Assembly (NCBI GenBank): GCA_910584525.1 | Contig: CAJUAT010000011.1 | Coordinates: forward strand, 1 to 58,301 | Source: an uncultured Muribaculaceae bacterium | Lineage (GTDB): Bacteria; Bacteroidota; Bacteroidia; Bacteroidales; Muribaculaceae | DNA length: 58,301 bases | Reading direction: 5' to 3' | Shown here: in pieces, positions 22,101 to 29,645 of the stretch | Numbering within the stretch: position 1 is the first letter of the stretch | Layout: every line of letters begins with the position of its first letter | Notes under the pieces: model-generated | What the model was told of the DNA's origin: nothing | What the model saw: the letters and a program-made list of their open reading frames with translations, nothing else | The model's database searches: none | Program-made: the position numbers and the translations under genes

Positions 22101-23669
22101 GCCGAGTGGCTGAAAAAGAACGCCGCCATGTCGGTGGAGGAAAGCCACCGCAAGAAGACAGCCGAGGAGGTACAGGCGCAGATGGACGCCGCCACTCCCG
22201 GCAATGCCCTCTATGGGAACGAGGAGGCATTGCAGCAACGCCTTTTCGAGATTAAGGTTAAGTACCTTAAGGAAATGCGCGACGCCTATACCAAAGACAG
22301 CGAGGAATACCACAACTATGTCGTGCAGATTGAACAGGCCGAGGACGCCGAGAGGCTGCGCCGTCAGAAACTTTTGGCGCAGCGTGTGGCCGAGTGGCGC
22401 AAACAGTACGAATATCAGGAAGCCGGGAAACGCCTCGAACTCGAAACGCAGGTGCTCGGCGAGGCTTATGCCGCAGGGCTTATCTCTTACGAAGACTATC
22501 TCCGGGCGCAAAGCGACCTGAAAAAGAAATATGCCGACGAGTATATGCCCGACTCCGCCAGGCCCGCGCAGGGATCGGCGGCGCGGACAGCCCTTGCGAA
22601 GAAGCGTGAACTCGACATTGTGGCTTCGCTCGAAGCCCAGGGGGTGATTACCCACGAACAGGCCGAGGCCGCCAAAGACCGCATCAACCGTGCTTACGAG
22701 AAAAAGGCAATCGAGGGCGTGAGGCGGTTAGGCTCCGAACATACCAATCAGCTTCTCGACATCTACGAGGCATGGAAGAACTTTTTTGACAGCACCGAGG
22801 AAGACGGAGGCAACTGGGCGACACGCCTTGCCGCGCTCGCCCAATCGGTCTTTGCCGTGATGACTGCCGGTATGCAGCAGTATTCTGAGTTTGTCAGAGC
22901 TTCCTCCGACCTCGAAGTGGCAAAGGCCGAAAAAAAGTACGACCGCGAAATAGAGCTTGCAGAGGGCAATTCCTATCGCGTCAAGAAAGCCGAGAAGCAG
23001 AAAGAAAAGGAAATTGCCAAAATCAAGAAGGAGGCCAACCGCAAAATGTTCGTGATGCAGGTTATTCAGGCAGTGGCGCAGACAGCCACAAATGCCCTGA
23101 ACGCCTATGGCTCCGCTGCCGCCGTGCCAGTTATCGGCTATATCCTTGCGCCGATAGCGGCGGCGATGGCCGTTGCCGCAGGTGCCATACAGATAGCCAC
23201 CATCAAGAAGCAGCAACAGGCATCGGAGGCGCAGGGCTACAAATCCGGCGGCTTTACCCCGGAGGGCAAGCCCGACCAAGTGGCCGGTGTGGTTCATGCC
23301 GGAGAATGGGTAGCCTCGCAGAAACTCGTGAAATCGCCGCAGACAAGGCCGCTCATCGAAGCCCTCGACTATGCACAGCGCACAAACACTGTCGGATCGC
23401 TGACCGCAGCCGACGTGTCGCGCTCAATAACAGCCCCTATGGTGCTTGCCGCGCAACCCCAGGCCATGCCCGTTGTCAATGTCAACGTGCCGCCGCAGGC
23501 CGCACCTGCGGCTGATGAACGGCTCTATGCGACGCTCGACCGCCTCGATGAACGGCTCAACGAGCCTTTCGTTACCGTCAATACCGTTACAGGCGACCAC
23601 GGCATACAGCGCGCACAGGACGAATACGACCGCCTGATGCGAAACCGTCTGCCTAAATCAAGGAAATAA
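19161..23669 (+). CDS. Phage tail tape measure protein
   Basis: This 1,502-aa protein sets tail length and helps DNA passage in long-tailed phages. The N-terminal 130 residues are coiled coil (QMLKRLQSEAAKLEKKLAKA), followed by a hydrophobic segment (AIMGVVAAITGLVMAG, about 150-165) and a conserved TP901-type core (FAQRMAGIGSTAKMTIPEIM, about 296-315). Further hydrophobic helices occur near residues 495-520 and 570-595. A long charged coiled-coil region and a final Ala/Ile-rich helix (about 1305-1345) follow. The C-terminal tail (GYKSGGFTPEGKPDQVAGVV) is typical of tape measure proteins. It is the largest gene in the window and is followed by a tail protein. Confidence 0.9.
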   Translation: MANYNTSATVTLSVNGKQAQQMLKRLQSEAAKLEKKLAKAATAGDKATMSKLQKELKQTNGLIQKLQSSAKTAEQVLARMDRATPRELNKALRTLQSQLNGIQRGTAAWDMQIAKIKLLKAEIAKVNAQMAVGQTRWQRFNNWLNNCQTAIMGVVAAITGLVMAGRKAVNTYAEMEETLANTQKYTRMTAAEVLELNELFKGMDTRLAREQLNLLAQEGGRLGYNTVQSVKEYVEAASIINVALVDLGEGATQTIAKLSNIFGMEQMYGVRDAMLKVGSTVNHLSQNCTAAKPFIVEFAQRMAGIGSTAKMTIPEIMAFAATLDAHGQKVEMSATALQRTIMELFKKPGEMAKKVGLETNTFIETLNRSTTEGVMMFLEALGRLGEDQALAVLSPLFQDLGLDGARVSSVLSNLSSHLDFLKWQLGEANQAFREGTSASNEYAIFNNTAQAAIDKARKRVTELAVELGEKLYPVMRHIYTSSSVFLRVLNQIVTFIIKYRTAILGIITVFAAYYSWLGLVKTAHAAYNIVVKAATALHNAWRIAVVLGRIAVIAFTQGIGAATHAFRLLTAAMSANPFGLILAAVTALVLVIKALCDRTSEYTKKLREAVNTAANFSKELSKEQRQLDELFGKLEACKRGTKEYKEVKDTIISQYGKYLRGLINERNEITDLTAAYKRLAAAARIAAKERAIQGAKDAAQETFDDAFSGLAKKLQEQLVAYGKSYKDAVRITNRVVIDLQTTGTIGQDIVGELQGIKGSLQDKWGWTAHPVNVVNDMIGTHGEYTTAMGEINQIERETNPLAGYSATELRRLITDFEGHAERGEGGAIIIGINEPNPTTRRIAANEVSEFLDEARARLSVLETPSNDPVAGNPDFTLDDFTPYESEKDRKAREAEERRAAIKARKEFKDKLNDAKGEWEAGAAQNVSDYSAGLKSWTQFLLYKHNLEIKYYDDRLRIFEDYNLQEDEDYQELLKKKAEIQAEWLKKNAAMSVEESHRKKTAEEVQAQMDAATPGNALYGNEEALQQRLFEIKVKYLKEMRDAYTKDSEEYHNYVVQIEQAEDAERLRRQKLLAQRVAEWRKQYEYQEAGKRLELETQVLGEAYAAGLISYEDYLRAQSDLKKKYADEYMPDSARPAQGSAARTALAKKRELDIVASLEAQGVITHEQAEAAKDRINRAYEKKAIEGVRRLGSEHTNQLLDIYEAWKNFFDSTEEDGGNWATRLAALAQSVFAVMTAGMQQYSEFVRASSDLEVAKAEKKYDREIELAEGNSYRVKKAEKQKEKEIAKIKKEANRKMFVMQVIQAVAQTATNALNAYGSAAAVPVIGYILAPIAAAMAVAAGAIQIATIKKQQQASEAQGYKSGGFTPEGKPDQVAGVVHAGEWVASQKLVKSPQTRPLIEALDYAQRTNTVGSLTAADVSRSITAPMVLAAQPQAMPVVNVNVPPQAAPAADERLYATLDRLDERLNEPFVTVNTVTGDHGIQRAQDEYDRLMRNRLPKSRK

Positions 23670-23685
23670 TCAATAATCTTTCTTT

Positions 23686-25473
23686 ATGGAAATTAGAATA
23701 AACGGGCGCGATGCAGTCCTCAAATCCGGCACATCTTTTGAATATGTGGCCGAAAATCGAATGTTCAGCGGTTCGGACGGCTATACTTTGAGCATAACCT
23801 TTCCGCTGAAAGACTGCCCGGAGAATACGGCCATTTTCGGCAACATCAACCGTGCGGACGTTATCGCCCGTAAGGTAATTTTCGAGTGCGAAATACGGCA
23901 CGGCAAGTTTTTCAAATTCGGCTCCATCACTGTCAACGAAATCAACGCTTCCGAGGTAAAATGCCAGTTCCTTGAAGGCCGCAGCGAGCAGAACTTCTCG
24001 CAGACCTTCGACGACATCTATATAAATGAACTCGACCTCGGCCAATGGCCTTCGGGCAAGCCCGACCCGGTAAAGGCGTGGCAGCCCTCTTATTATCCCG
24101 ATGCTGTGGCTCTGCCGTGGGTAAACGATTATTCGGGCAATATTCAGAACCTTGCCGAATACACCGTGGACGATGCCACACAGAACAGGGGGCATTACTC
24201 CTGGCACTCCGACACATGGGGGCTGTCGTGGCAGCCTTACCTCATATTCATCGTGCGTAAGATTTGCGAGGCCGTAGGCTATGCCGTAGACCTGTCGCAA
24301 TGGGAGCAATCCGAAGAACACCGCTGGCTGCTTGTCTGCAACTGCCTCCCGGCGGCATGGTACACGCCGCAGTACGCCCGTGCTTTGCCGCACTGGACTG
24401 TCGCGGAGTTTTTCGAGAAACTGGAAATCTTTTTAGGCGCGGAGTTTGAGATAAACCACCGCGCCCGTACCGTGGCTTTCGCCTTCACGCACGACCTGAT
24501 GGCCGCGTCGGGTGCCGTCGAACTGCGCGACGTGCTTTCCGAACACTCCACCGAAGTATCGGTTGAAGATGCCCGGTGCGAGTATGCCGAGGCTAAAAAC
24601 CTCGTCTATAAGGAGTGCGACCATGCCGTATGGAAATATTACTCGTGCGACTGGTTTATAAAGGCATGGAAAGACCGCGCCGTCATATATGATACCATGC
24701 GCGAACTTTTGGCCGCTAACAAAGGCTGGCGAACTTGGGACGGGCAGCATCATCGAAGCAGTCAGATAGACCGCTTGCTGTATGCCAAAGATGCCGACGC
24801 ATACTTTGTTATCCGTGCCGTCAGCCGTACCCCTTATTTTGACAAGTACAGATTACGGTTCACATATAAATGTGTGTTGCAGCCTGTGAATCTTTTCGGC
24901 GGGCGCATTGTGGACGAGAGCGAAGACGCCGACCAGATCGAAATCGAATTTGTTCCGGCGCGGATAGACTACACCGAAGAAAAGTACGGACGTTGCCTGT
25001 TCCTCTCTTTCTCCGGCTACGACGAGGACAACGGCACCGGGGAGGACGAAAGCACATATCCGTTTATGCAGACCCACACCATACAGAGCCTTGAAGCAGG
25101 GGAGAAAGAGAAGAAAGCCGAATACTACGACCGTATCTATGTCGGCTTTTGGGACGGAGCACAGAACACTCGCGGCAAACTGCCTTATCCGCAAGTGGAG
25201 GATATTGAAATTATGGAAGACTGGAGCAACTTTCAGTATCTCCATTTCAATATGCGCCTCAACAATCGGCAGCTCAACAGCCGCCGTATAGTACACCGTA
25301 TCGACACAGGCAAGAAAACAACCTTTAAGTTCCTTGCCGATTCCATACCAAACGTAAGGAGCGTTTTCATCATACACGGCAAGAAATACGTCTGCGAAAA
25401 AATAACCGCGACCTTCACCGAACAGGGAATGTCGCAGTTACTCAAAGGCGTTTTCTACCCAATCACCGAGTAA
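23686..25473 (+). CDS. Phage tail/baseplate protein (595 aa)
   Basis: The gene begins 16 bases after the tape measure gene and is cotranscribed with it. The protein is beta-rich with many Trp/Tyr residues (WQPSYYPDAVALPWVNDYSG) and has a distal-tail-like N-terminus (MEIRINGRDAVLKSGTSFEY). Genes in this position encode distal tail or tail-associated proteins in siphophages; in Bacteroides phages this type is usually left as a tail protein of unknown fold. It ends one base before the convergent integrase gene. Confidence 0.65.
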   Translation: MEIRINGRDAVLKSGTSFEYVAENRMFSGSDGYTLSITFPLKDCPENTAIFGNINRADVIARKVIFECEIRHGKFFKFGSITVNEINASEVKCQFLEGRSEQNFSQTFDDIYINELDLGQWPSGKPDPVKAWQPSYYPDAVALPWVNDYSGNIQNLAEYTVDDATQNRGHYSWHSDTWGLSWQPYLIFIVRKICEAVGYAVDLSQWEQSEEHRWLLVCNCLPAAWYTPQYARALPHWTVAEFFEKLEIFLGAEFEINHRARTVAFAFTHDLMAASGAVELRDVLSEHSTEVSVEDARCEYAEAKNLVYKECDHAVWKYYSCDWFIKAWKDRAVIYDTMRELLAANKGWRTWDGQHHRSSQIDRLLYAKDADAYFVIRAVSRTPYFDKYRLRFTYKCVLQPVNLFGGRIVDESEDADQIEIEFVPARIDYTEEKYGRCLFLSFSGYDEDNGTGEDESTYPFMQTHTIQSLEAGEKEKKAEYYDRIYVGFWDGAQNTRGKLPYPQVEDIEIMEDWSNFQYLHFNMRLNNRQLNSRRIVHRIDTGKKTTFKFLADSIPNVRSVFIIHGKKYVCEKITATFTEQGMSQLLKGVFYPITE

Positions 25474-25474
25474 T

Positions 25475-26746
25475 TTATGCAGCTTCGGCCTCAGCCGCCT
25501 TACGAGGCCGACCGCGCCGTTTTGCCGGGGCTTCAACAGGTTTGCGCCAATCTTTGCCGTAAAGTACCCAGTCAAGCACTTTTCTGTTGGCATCATCTAC
25601 CTTGCTCATATCATATTCAATGTAGATGTCGGTTACTGTATTTCCTCCGTGGCCTAACGCTGCGGCTATTGTATCTTTGGGAATATCGAGGCTGGCAGCT
25701 ATCGTAGCCCACGAATGGCGCGCCCAGTAGGTTGTCAGTTCAGAAAGACCGAGTTTTTCTTTTACGGCTTTCAGACCTTTACACAGATTGTTGTAAAAGT
25801 GGCGGTAGTTGACGCAGCCATCGAGGTAGTTAAGCAGGTGCTTCTCGCCGCTGTATTTCTCAATGAGCGCAAGTGCTTCCGGCTCTACCTTGATGGAATA
25901 AGGCCGATGTGTCTTGGCTCTTATATAGTTGACGCGCCCGGACACTATTTCTTCGAGGTTGCAGAGGTCAACCACATTTATGCCTACCAACATAAATGTA
26001 AGGGCGAAGAAATCGCGGTACTTTTCTTCCCATTCCTCCAACCCCTGCGCCGAGAATATGGCGCGGAGTGTTGTTGTGTCGAAGTTGCGCTTTCGTGTTG
26101 CCTCACTCTTTATTTTGAAGCGGCGAAAGGCATAGGTATTCGTTACCTCGTTGTCAATAGCGTAATTAACTACGGTGCGAATGTTACGCATATGTATCGC
26201 TATCGAGTTTGTCTTGCAAGTCTTTGCCAGGAAATCGTTGAAACTTTCGAGCCACGAAATCTTGATGTCCTCGAACTTCACTTTGGCAAGGCCGGCTTCT
26301 CCGAGCCACGCCACAAGGCGGCTGCGTGTTGCCTCATAGATTGCCTTTGTGCGCCCTTGCTTGCGCCCGGTGAAGCGGTCGAACCATTTTATAAATGTGT
26401 TCGGATCTTCTTCGGGCTTTTCGGCCTTTTCCACTTTGGGGGCAATCTTGGCAAGTATGTAATCTTTTACATCTTTTGCCCTCATTCCACTGATTATCTC
26501 ATCATCGAGCAATGAAATAAGCACCTTTTCCACCTCGACCTTGCGGCCTCCGATGAAAGCGTTTAGTTGAAGCTGATTTGGGTGGTCGATTACTTTCTCC
26601 GTAACTGAATCCCACTGGTGCGGCATTACATATACGTTCAGTGAGATAAGCGATGTCTGCCTTTCATGGCAGATTGAGATTTTGAGCGGAGCAGCCTTTC
26701 CGTCTTTGGCGGCTCGCTTGTCAAGAATAACTTTTACGGTTGTCAT
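25475..26746 (-). CDS. Tyrosine recombinase integrase (Bacteroidales type)
   Basis: This 423-aa integrase has an N-terminal arm-binding domain, a SAM-like core-binding domain (about 105-210) and a catalytic domain. Catalytic residues seen are R in TYWARHSWAT (Arg II with adjacent His), H in ALGHGGNT, and the nucleophile Y375 in TDIYIEYD. The first catalytic Arg position reads MLVGINVVDLCNL, lacking Arg, as in IntDOT-like Bacteroidetes integrases. An AT-hook-like end (KRRGRPRKA) may add minor-groove contact. It lies beside tRNA-Ser, the presumed attachment site, and points into the prophage. Confidence 0.9.
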   Translation of the reverse strand: MTTVKVILDKRAAKDGKAAPLKISICHERQTSLISLNVYVMPHQWDSVTEKVIDHPNQLQLNAFIGGRKVEVEKVLISLLDDEIISGMRAKDVKDYILAKIAPKVEKAEKPEEDPNTFIKWFDRFTGRKQGRTKAIYEATRSRLVAWLGEAGLAKVKFEDIKISWLESFNDFLAKTCKTNSIAIHMRNIRTVVNYAIDNEVTNTYAFRRFKIKSEATRKRNFDTTTLRAIFSAQGLEEWEEKYRDFFALTFMLVGINVVDLCNLEEIVSGRVNYIRAKTHRPYSIKVEPEALALIEKYSGEKHLLNYLDGCVNYRHFYNNLCKGLKAVKEKLGLSELTTYWARHSWATIAASLDIPKDTIAAALGHGGNTVTDIYIEYDMSKVDDANRKVLDWVLYGKDWRKPVEAPAKRRGRPRKAAEAEAA

Positions 26747-26789
26747 AACATTAAACTCACCTCCGAACCACTTTAATAGCTTTTCTTAC

Positions 26790-26880
26790 CTCAAATATTT
26801 GCGTGCATGTTGCGTGCAGACCTCGGCATTTTTCGGCTTTTCTCAGCTATTTTCGGCAGTCTTTCGGTTTTTTTTAATGT
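26790..26880. promoter_or_regulatory. Integrase upstream region with candidate arm-type sites
   Basis: A direct repeat TGCGTGCA (26800-26807 and 26811-26818) is followed by three related TTTCGG-containing motifs (about 26829, 26849 and 26862). They lie between the integrase start and the tRNA, where phage integrases bind arm sites. The attachment core itself is expected in the tRNA 3' end, and its second copy is outside the window. Confidence 0.4.
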
Positions 26881-26895
26881 CGTTTCCGGGGGAGA

Positions 26896-26950
26896 AAAAG
26901 GAAAGAACACGTTGAATCAACGCTTCAATTCGTTGTCTTTCAACGTGTTC
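26896..26950 (-). terminator. Terminator of tRNA-Ser
   Basis: Reading leftward, an 11-bp perfect stem (GAACACGTTGA/TCAACGTGTTC, 26905-26915/26940-26950) with an inner CAACG/CGTTG helix is followed by TTTCCTTTTT on the minus strand. It lies directly behind the tRNA 3' end. Confidence 0.75.
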
Positions 26951-26954
26951 CTTG

Positions 26955-27042
26955 CGGAGTGAGGGGGATTCGAACCCCCGATACGCTTTTGGCGTATACA
27001 CGCTTTCCAGGCGTGCCTCTTCAGCCACTCGAGCATCGCTCC
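26955..27042 (-). tRNA. tRNA-Ser (anticodon GGA)
   Basis: A class II tRNA of 88 nt without encoded CCA. The anticodon loop is CTGGAAA on an ACGC/GCGT stem, with a long variable arm (ACGCCAAAAGCGT), T-arm GGGGG-TTCGAAT-CCCCC and discriminator G. The acceptor stem is GGAGCGA/TCACTCC with one C5-A68 mismatch. The 3' end faces the prophage integrase, so this is the likely insertion site, and the 3' end present today may be phage-derived. Confidence 0.92.
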
Positions 27043-27056
27043 TTCGTTTTACGAAC

Positions 27057-27065
27057 GCAAAGTTA
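27057..27065 (-). promoter_or_regulatory. Promoter -7 element of tRNA-Ser
   Basis: On the minus strand this reads TAACTTTGC, 14 nt before the tRNA 5' end. It is identical to the element upstream of the structured RNA at 1834. Confidence 0.7.
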
Positions 27066-27108
27066 GTGATTTTTGCTGACACCACAATAGATTCTGCAAA
27101 TATTTTTG

Positions 27109-27116
27109 TAATTTTG
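27109..27116 (+). promoter_or_regulatory. Promoter -7 element TAATTTTG of the lipoprotein operon
   Basis: TAATTTTG followed by C lies about 120 nt before the lipoprotein start and is divergent from the tRNA promoter. It probably drives the four-gene operon at 27237-31631. Confidence 0.6.
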
Positions 27117-27236
27117 CATGAAAATCATGCGGAAACACACGTTGCCACCGTTGGTGAGCTGCCTGACAGACAGCCACTTATCGATACCGGGCGATAGAGA
27201 GCCGGCGATAAGCGGGGCAAGAACCGCACAAGTCTT

Positions 27237-27869
27237 ATGAAAGGGAAAAGATATTACAAAGGGATTATGCCGGTGATGCGGCGCATAGCTGGCGTGACGG
27301 CGGCCATGACTCTGGCAGTGACTTTGCCGGTGTCGTGTGGCAGCGAGAAGGGCGGCAAGAACAGTTATCCGGCCAATTTCGACAAAATCGGTGACGTGGG
27401 TCGCATCAACTGGCTGTCAGGCCGAGTGGCTCCCGACTCACTGGCCCGGTTCATCATCTACGGGTCGCTGGGACAGGTGAAGGGTGCGCGTGTCGACACT
27501 CTGGCAATAGCCACCAACGCTGCCTATGAGAAACTCAAAGGTCAGGACCTCGACAAATTCTCGGCAACCTACGACGCCCTCGTGGAGTCGCTACCTCTTG
27601 CCGACAAGATGAAGGTATATGCCATGGCCGGCACTGAAGACCCTCAGGGGCTCGGTTACCGTCTCGGCCTGGAATATATCAACACCATCCGCAACGACCA
27701 TAAGAAGGTTGCCGATGTGAGCAGAGAGCTCGAGGCTTTCCGCAAGGCCTGCGCAACAGACACGGCCACCTATCGCCGCTTTGTGATAGGCTTCAAAACA
27801 GCGCTGGAAAACGACCATGGCAAAGACCTTTCAGAAGAAATCTACAACACCTTTATCAACTTACACTGA
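27237..27869 (+). CDS. Putative lipoprotein of unknown function (210 aa)
   Basis: The N-terminus has basic residues, a hydrophobic helix (VTAAMTLAVTLPVSCGS) and a Cys at a lipobox-like site near residue 34. An in-frame ATG at 27267 would shorten the leader and is an alternative start. The mature part is helical with no recognised domain. It overlaps the polyprenyl synthase gene by one base (TGATG), so the two are translationally coupled. A role linked to isoprenoid or envelope metabolism can only be guessed from the operon. Confidence 0.65.
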   Translation: MKGKRYYKGIMPVMRRIAGVTAAMTLAVTLPVSCGSEKGGKNSYPANFDKIGDVGRINWLSGRVAPDSLARFIIYGSLGQVKGARVDTLAIATNAAYEKLKGQDLDKFSATYDALVESLPLADKMKVYAMAGTEDPQGLGYRLGLEYINTIRNDHKKVADVSRELEAFRKACATDTATYRRFVIGFKTALENDHGKDLSEEIYNTFINLH

Positions 27870-28840
27870 TGAAATTATCCGATGCATCGGCGCTTGTGGA
27901 AGGCGCCTTACGAGAGATAGAACTTCCGGCAGGGGAGCTTAACGGGCTTTATGAGCCGATATCCTATGGCATGAATGCAGGGGGGAAGCGTCTTCGTCCC
28001 GGTTTGCTGCTTATGACGGCGGAAGCCTTCGGGGGCGATAAAGCCACAGAGGGCGCCATGCCGGCGGCTGTAGGCATGGAGATGTTCCATAATTTCACAC
28101 TCCTTCACGATGATGTGATGGACAACAGCGCCATGCGCCGCAACCGTCCGACGGTACAGGCGAAATGGGACGTGAACACCGCCATACTCAGCGGCGATAC
28201 CATGCTCACACTGGCCACACAGAAGATGATGACGGTGCCCGACGCACTGCTCCGCGAGGTGCTCGATATTTTCAACGCCATGGCTATAAAGGTGTATGAG
28301 GGGCAGCGTCTCGACATGGACTTCGAGACCCGCAACGATGTCACCACCCAGGATTATCTGGAGATGATAGGCGCGAAAACGGGAGCGCTGCTGGGGGCCT
28401 CGGCAAGGATAGGCGCGTTGCTCGGCGGAGCCGACAGCAAGGCTGCCGCGCAGATGGAGCGTTTCGGCTATCTCCTTGGACTGGCTTTCCAGATACAGGA
28501 CGACTGGCTCGACGTATACGGCGACAGCACCACTTTCGGCAAACCCATCGGCGGCGATATCAACAACGGCAAGAAGTCGTTCCTCCTGCTTACGGCCTTG
28601 GAGAGCGGCACACCGGAAGCCACAGCTCTGAAAGCCGCCATGGAAATGGCTCCCGGCGATACGAAAATCAAGACGGTGACCCGTATATACGACAAGCTGA
28701 ATCTCAACGAGAAGGTACGCAAGGCCGTGTCGCACTATAGCTCGGAGGCTCTTACGGCCCTTAAGAAATCAGGGCTTGCCGAAGAAGCCCGCGAACCCTT
28801 CCGCGCCCTTATCGACAAGCTCACCGGACGCAAACGATGA
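27869..28840 (+). CDS. Polyprenyl synthetase family protein
   Basis: This 323-aa trans-prenyl diphosphate synthase condenses IPP with allylic diphosphates to make farnesyl-, geranylgeranyl- or longer chains for quinones and undecaprenyl carriers. Motifs seen are GGKRLRPG (residues 38-45), the first Asp-rich motif LLHDDVMD (D81, D82, D85) followed by RRNRPTVQ, and the second motif QDDWLDVYG. Length and motif order fit the FPP/GGPP synthase type; product chain length cannot be told from sequence. It is coupled to the genes on both sides. Confidence 0.9.
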   Translation: MKLSDASALVEGALREIELPAGELNGLYEPISYGMNAGGKRLRPGLLLMTAEAFGGDKATEGAMPAAVGMEMFHNFTLLHDDVMDNSAMRRNRPTVQAKWDVNTAILSGDTMLTLATQKMMTVPDALLREVLDIFNAMAIKVYEGQRLDMDFETRNDVTTQDYLEMIGAKTGALLGASARIGALLGGADSKAAAQMERFGYLLGLAFQIQDDWLDVYGDSTTFGKPIGGDINNGKKSFLLLTALESGTPEATALKAAMEMAPGDTKIKTVTRIYDKLNLNEKVRKAVSHYSSEALTALKKSGLAEEAREPFRALIDKLTGRKR

Positions 28841-29643
28841 CCGATACCCATACGCATCTGTACATGCCGGAATACTCCGGTGGCGACCAGGCCGTGGAGA
28901 GTGCCATTGCCGCCGGAGTCTCCCGTATGGTGTTGCCCAATGTGGATGTGTCGAGCATCATTCCCATGAAAGAGCTGCATTCGCGGTATCCCGAAAATAC
29001 GGCGATTTGCATGGGCATTCATCCTACGGAACTGGGCGATGACCCGTCGTCAGCTCTCGACCTCATGGAGAGGGAGCTGGAGCAAGGGGGATATGCCGCG
29101 ATAGGGGAAGTGGGGATAGACCTCCACTGGCCCGATTCGCCTACGGCAGATGCGCAGGCCGAAGCCTTTGCACGTCAGCTGGAATGGGGAGCACGCTATG
29201 GGCTGCCCGTGATCATACACAGCCGCGATGCCCGTGACGAGACCCTGGCGGTAATCTCGGCGGTGAAAGAGTCTCTTGCCACACAGGGCAGGGAGCTGCC
29301 GCCGCTCATATTCCACAGCTTCACCGGCACGAGCGAGGATGTGGCAGCCATCCGTGAGGTGTGCGACCCATGGTTCGGCATCAACGGCGTAGTCACTTTC
29401 AAGAATGCGCCCGGCCTCCGGGACGCGCTTCCCGTAATAGGCGCCGACAGAATGCTCCTCGAGACCGACGCGCCATATCTCGCACCGGTGCCTCACAGGG
29501 GGCAGACCAACGAGTCGGCCTTCATACCCCTGATTCTCCACAAAATCGCCGAGGTGCTCGCCATCGACGCCCATAAGCTCGAGGAGATTACCGACAGCAA
29601 CGCAGCCCGTCTCTTTTTCCCACAAACAGCCGCCACCCAATAG
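28837..29643 (+). CDS. TatD family metal-dependent hydrolase
   Basis: This 268-aa TIM-barrel hydrolase of the TatD/YcfH/YabD group has metal ligands in DTHTHLYMPE (the H-x-H at the N-terminus), GEVGIDLHW (Glu), PVIIHSRDA (His), IFHSFTG (His) and LLETDAPYLAP (Asp). Family members have DNase or deaminase-like phosphoesterase activity. The ATG overlaps the upstream stop by four bases, and only two bases separate it from the antiporter gene, so it sits in the middle of an operon. Confidence 0.9.
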   Translation: MTDTHTHLYMPEYSGGDQAVESAIAAGVSRMVLPNVDVSSIIPMKELHSRYPENTAICMGIHPTELGDDPSSALDLMERELEQGGYAAIGEVGIDLHWPDSPTADAQAEAFARQLEWGARYGLPVIIHSRDARDETLAVISAVKESLATQGRELPPLIFHSFTGTSEDVAAIREVCDPWFGINGVVTFKNAPGLRDALPVIGADRMLLETDAPYLAPVPHRGQTNESAFIPLILHKIAEVLAIDAHKLEEITDSNAARLFFPQTAATQ

Positions 29644-29645
29644 CC

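Noticed and set aside
21438..22655. 405-aa minus-strand ORF inside the tape measure gene
   Set aside because: Antisense shadow of a coiled-coil coding region.
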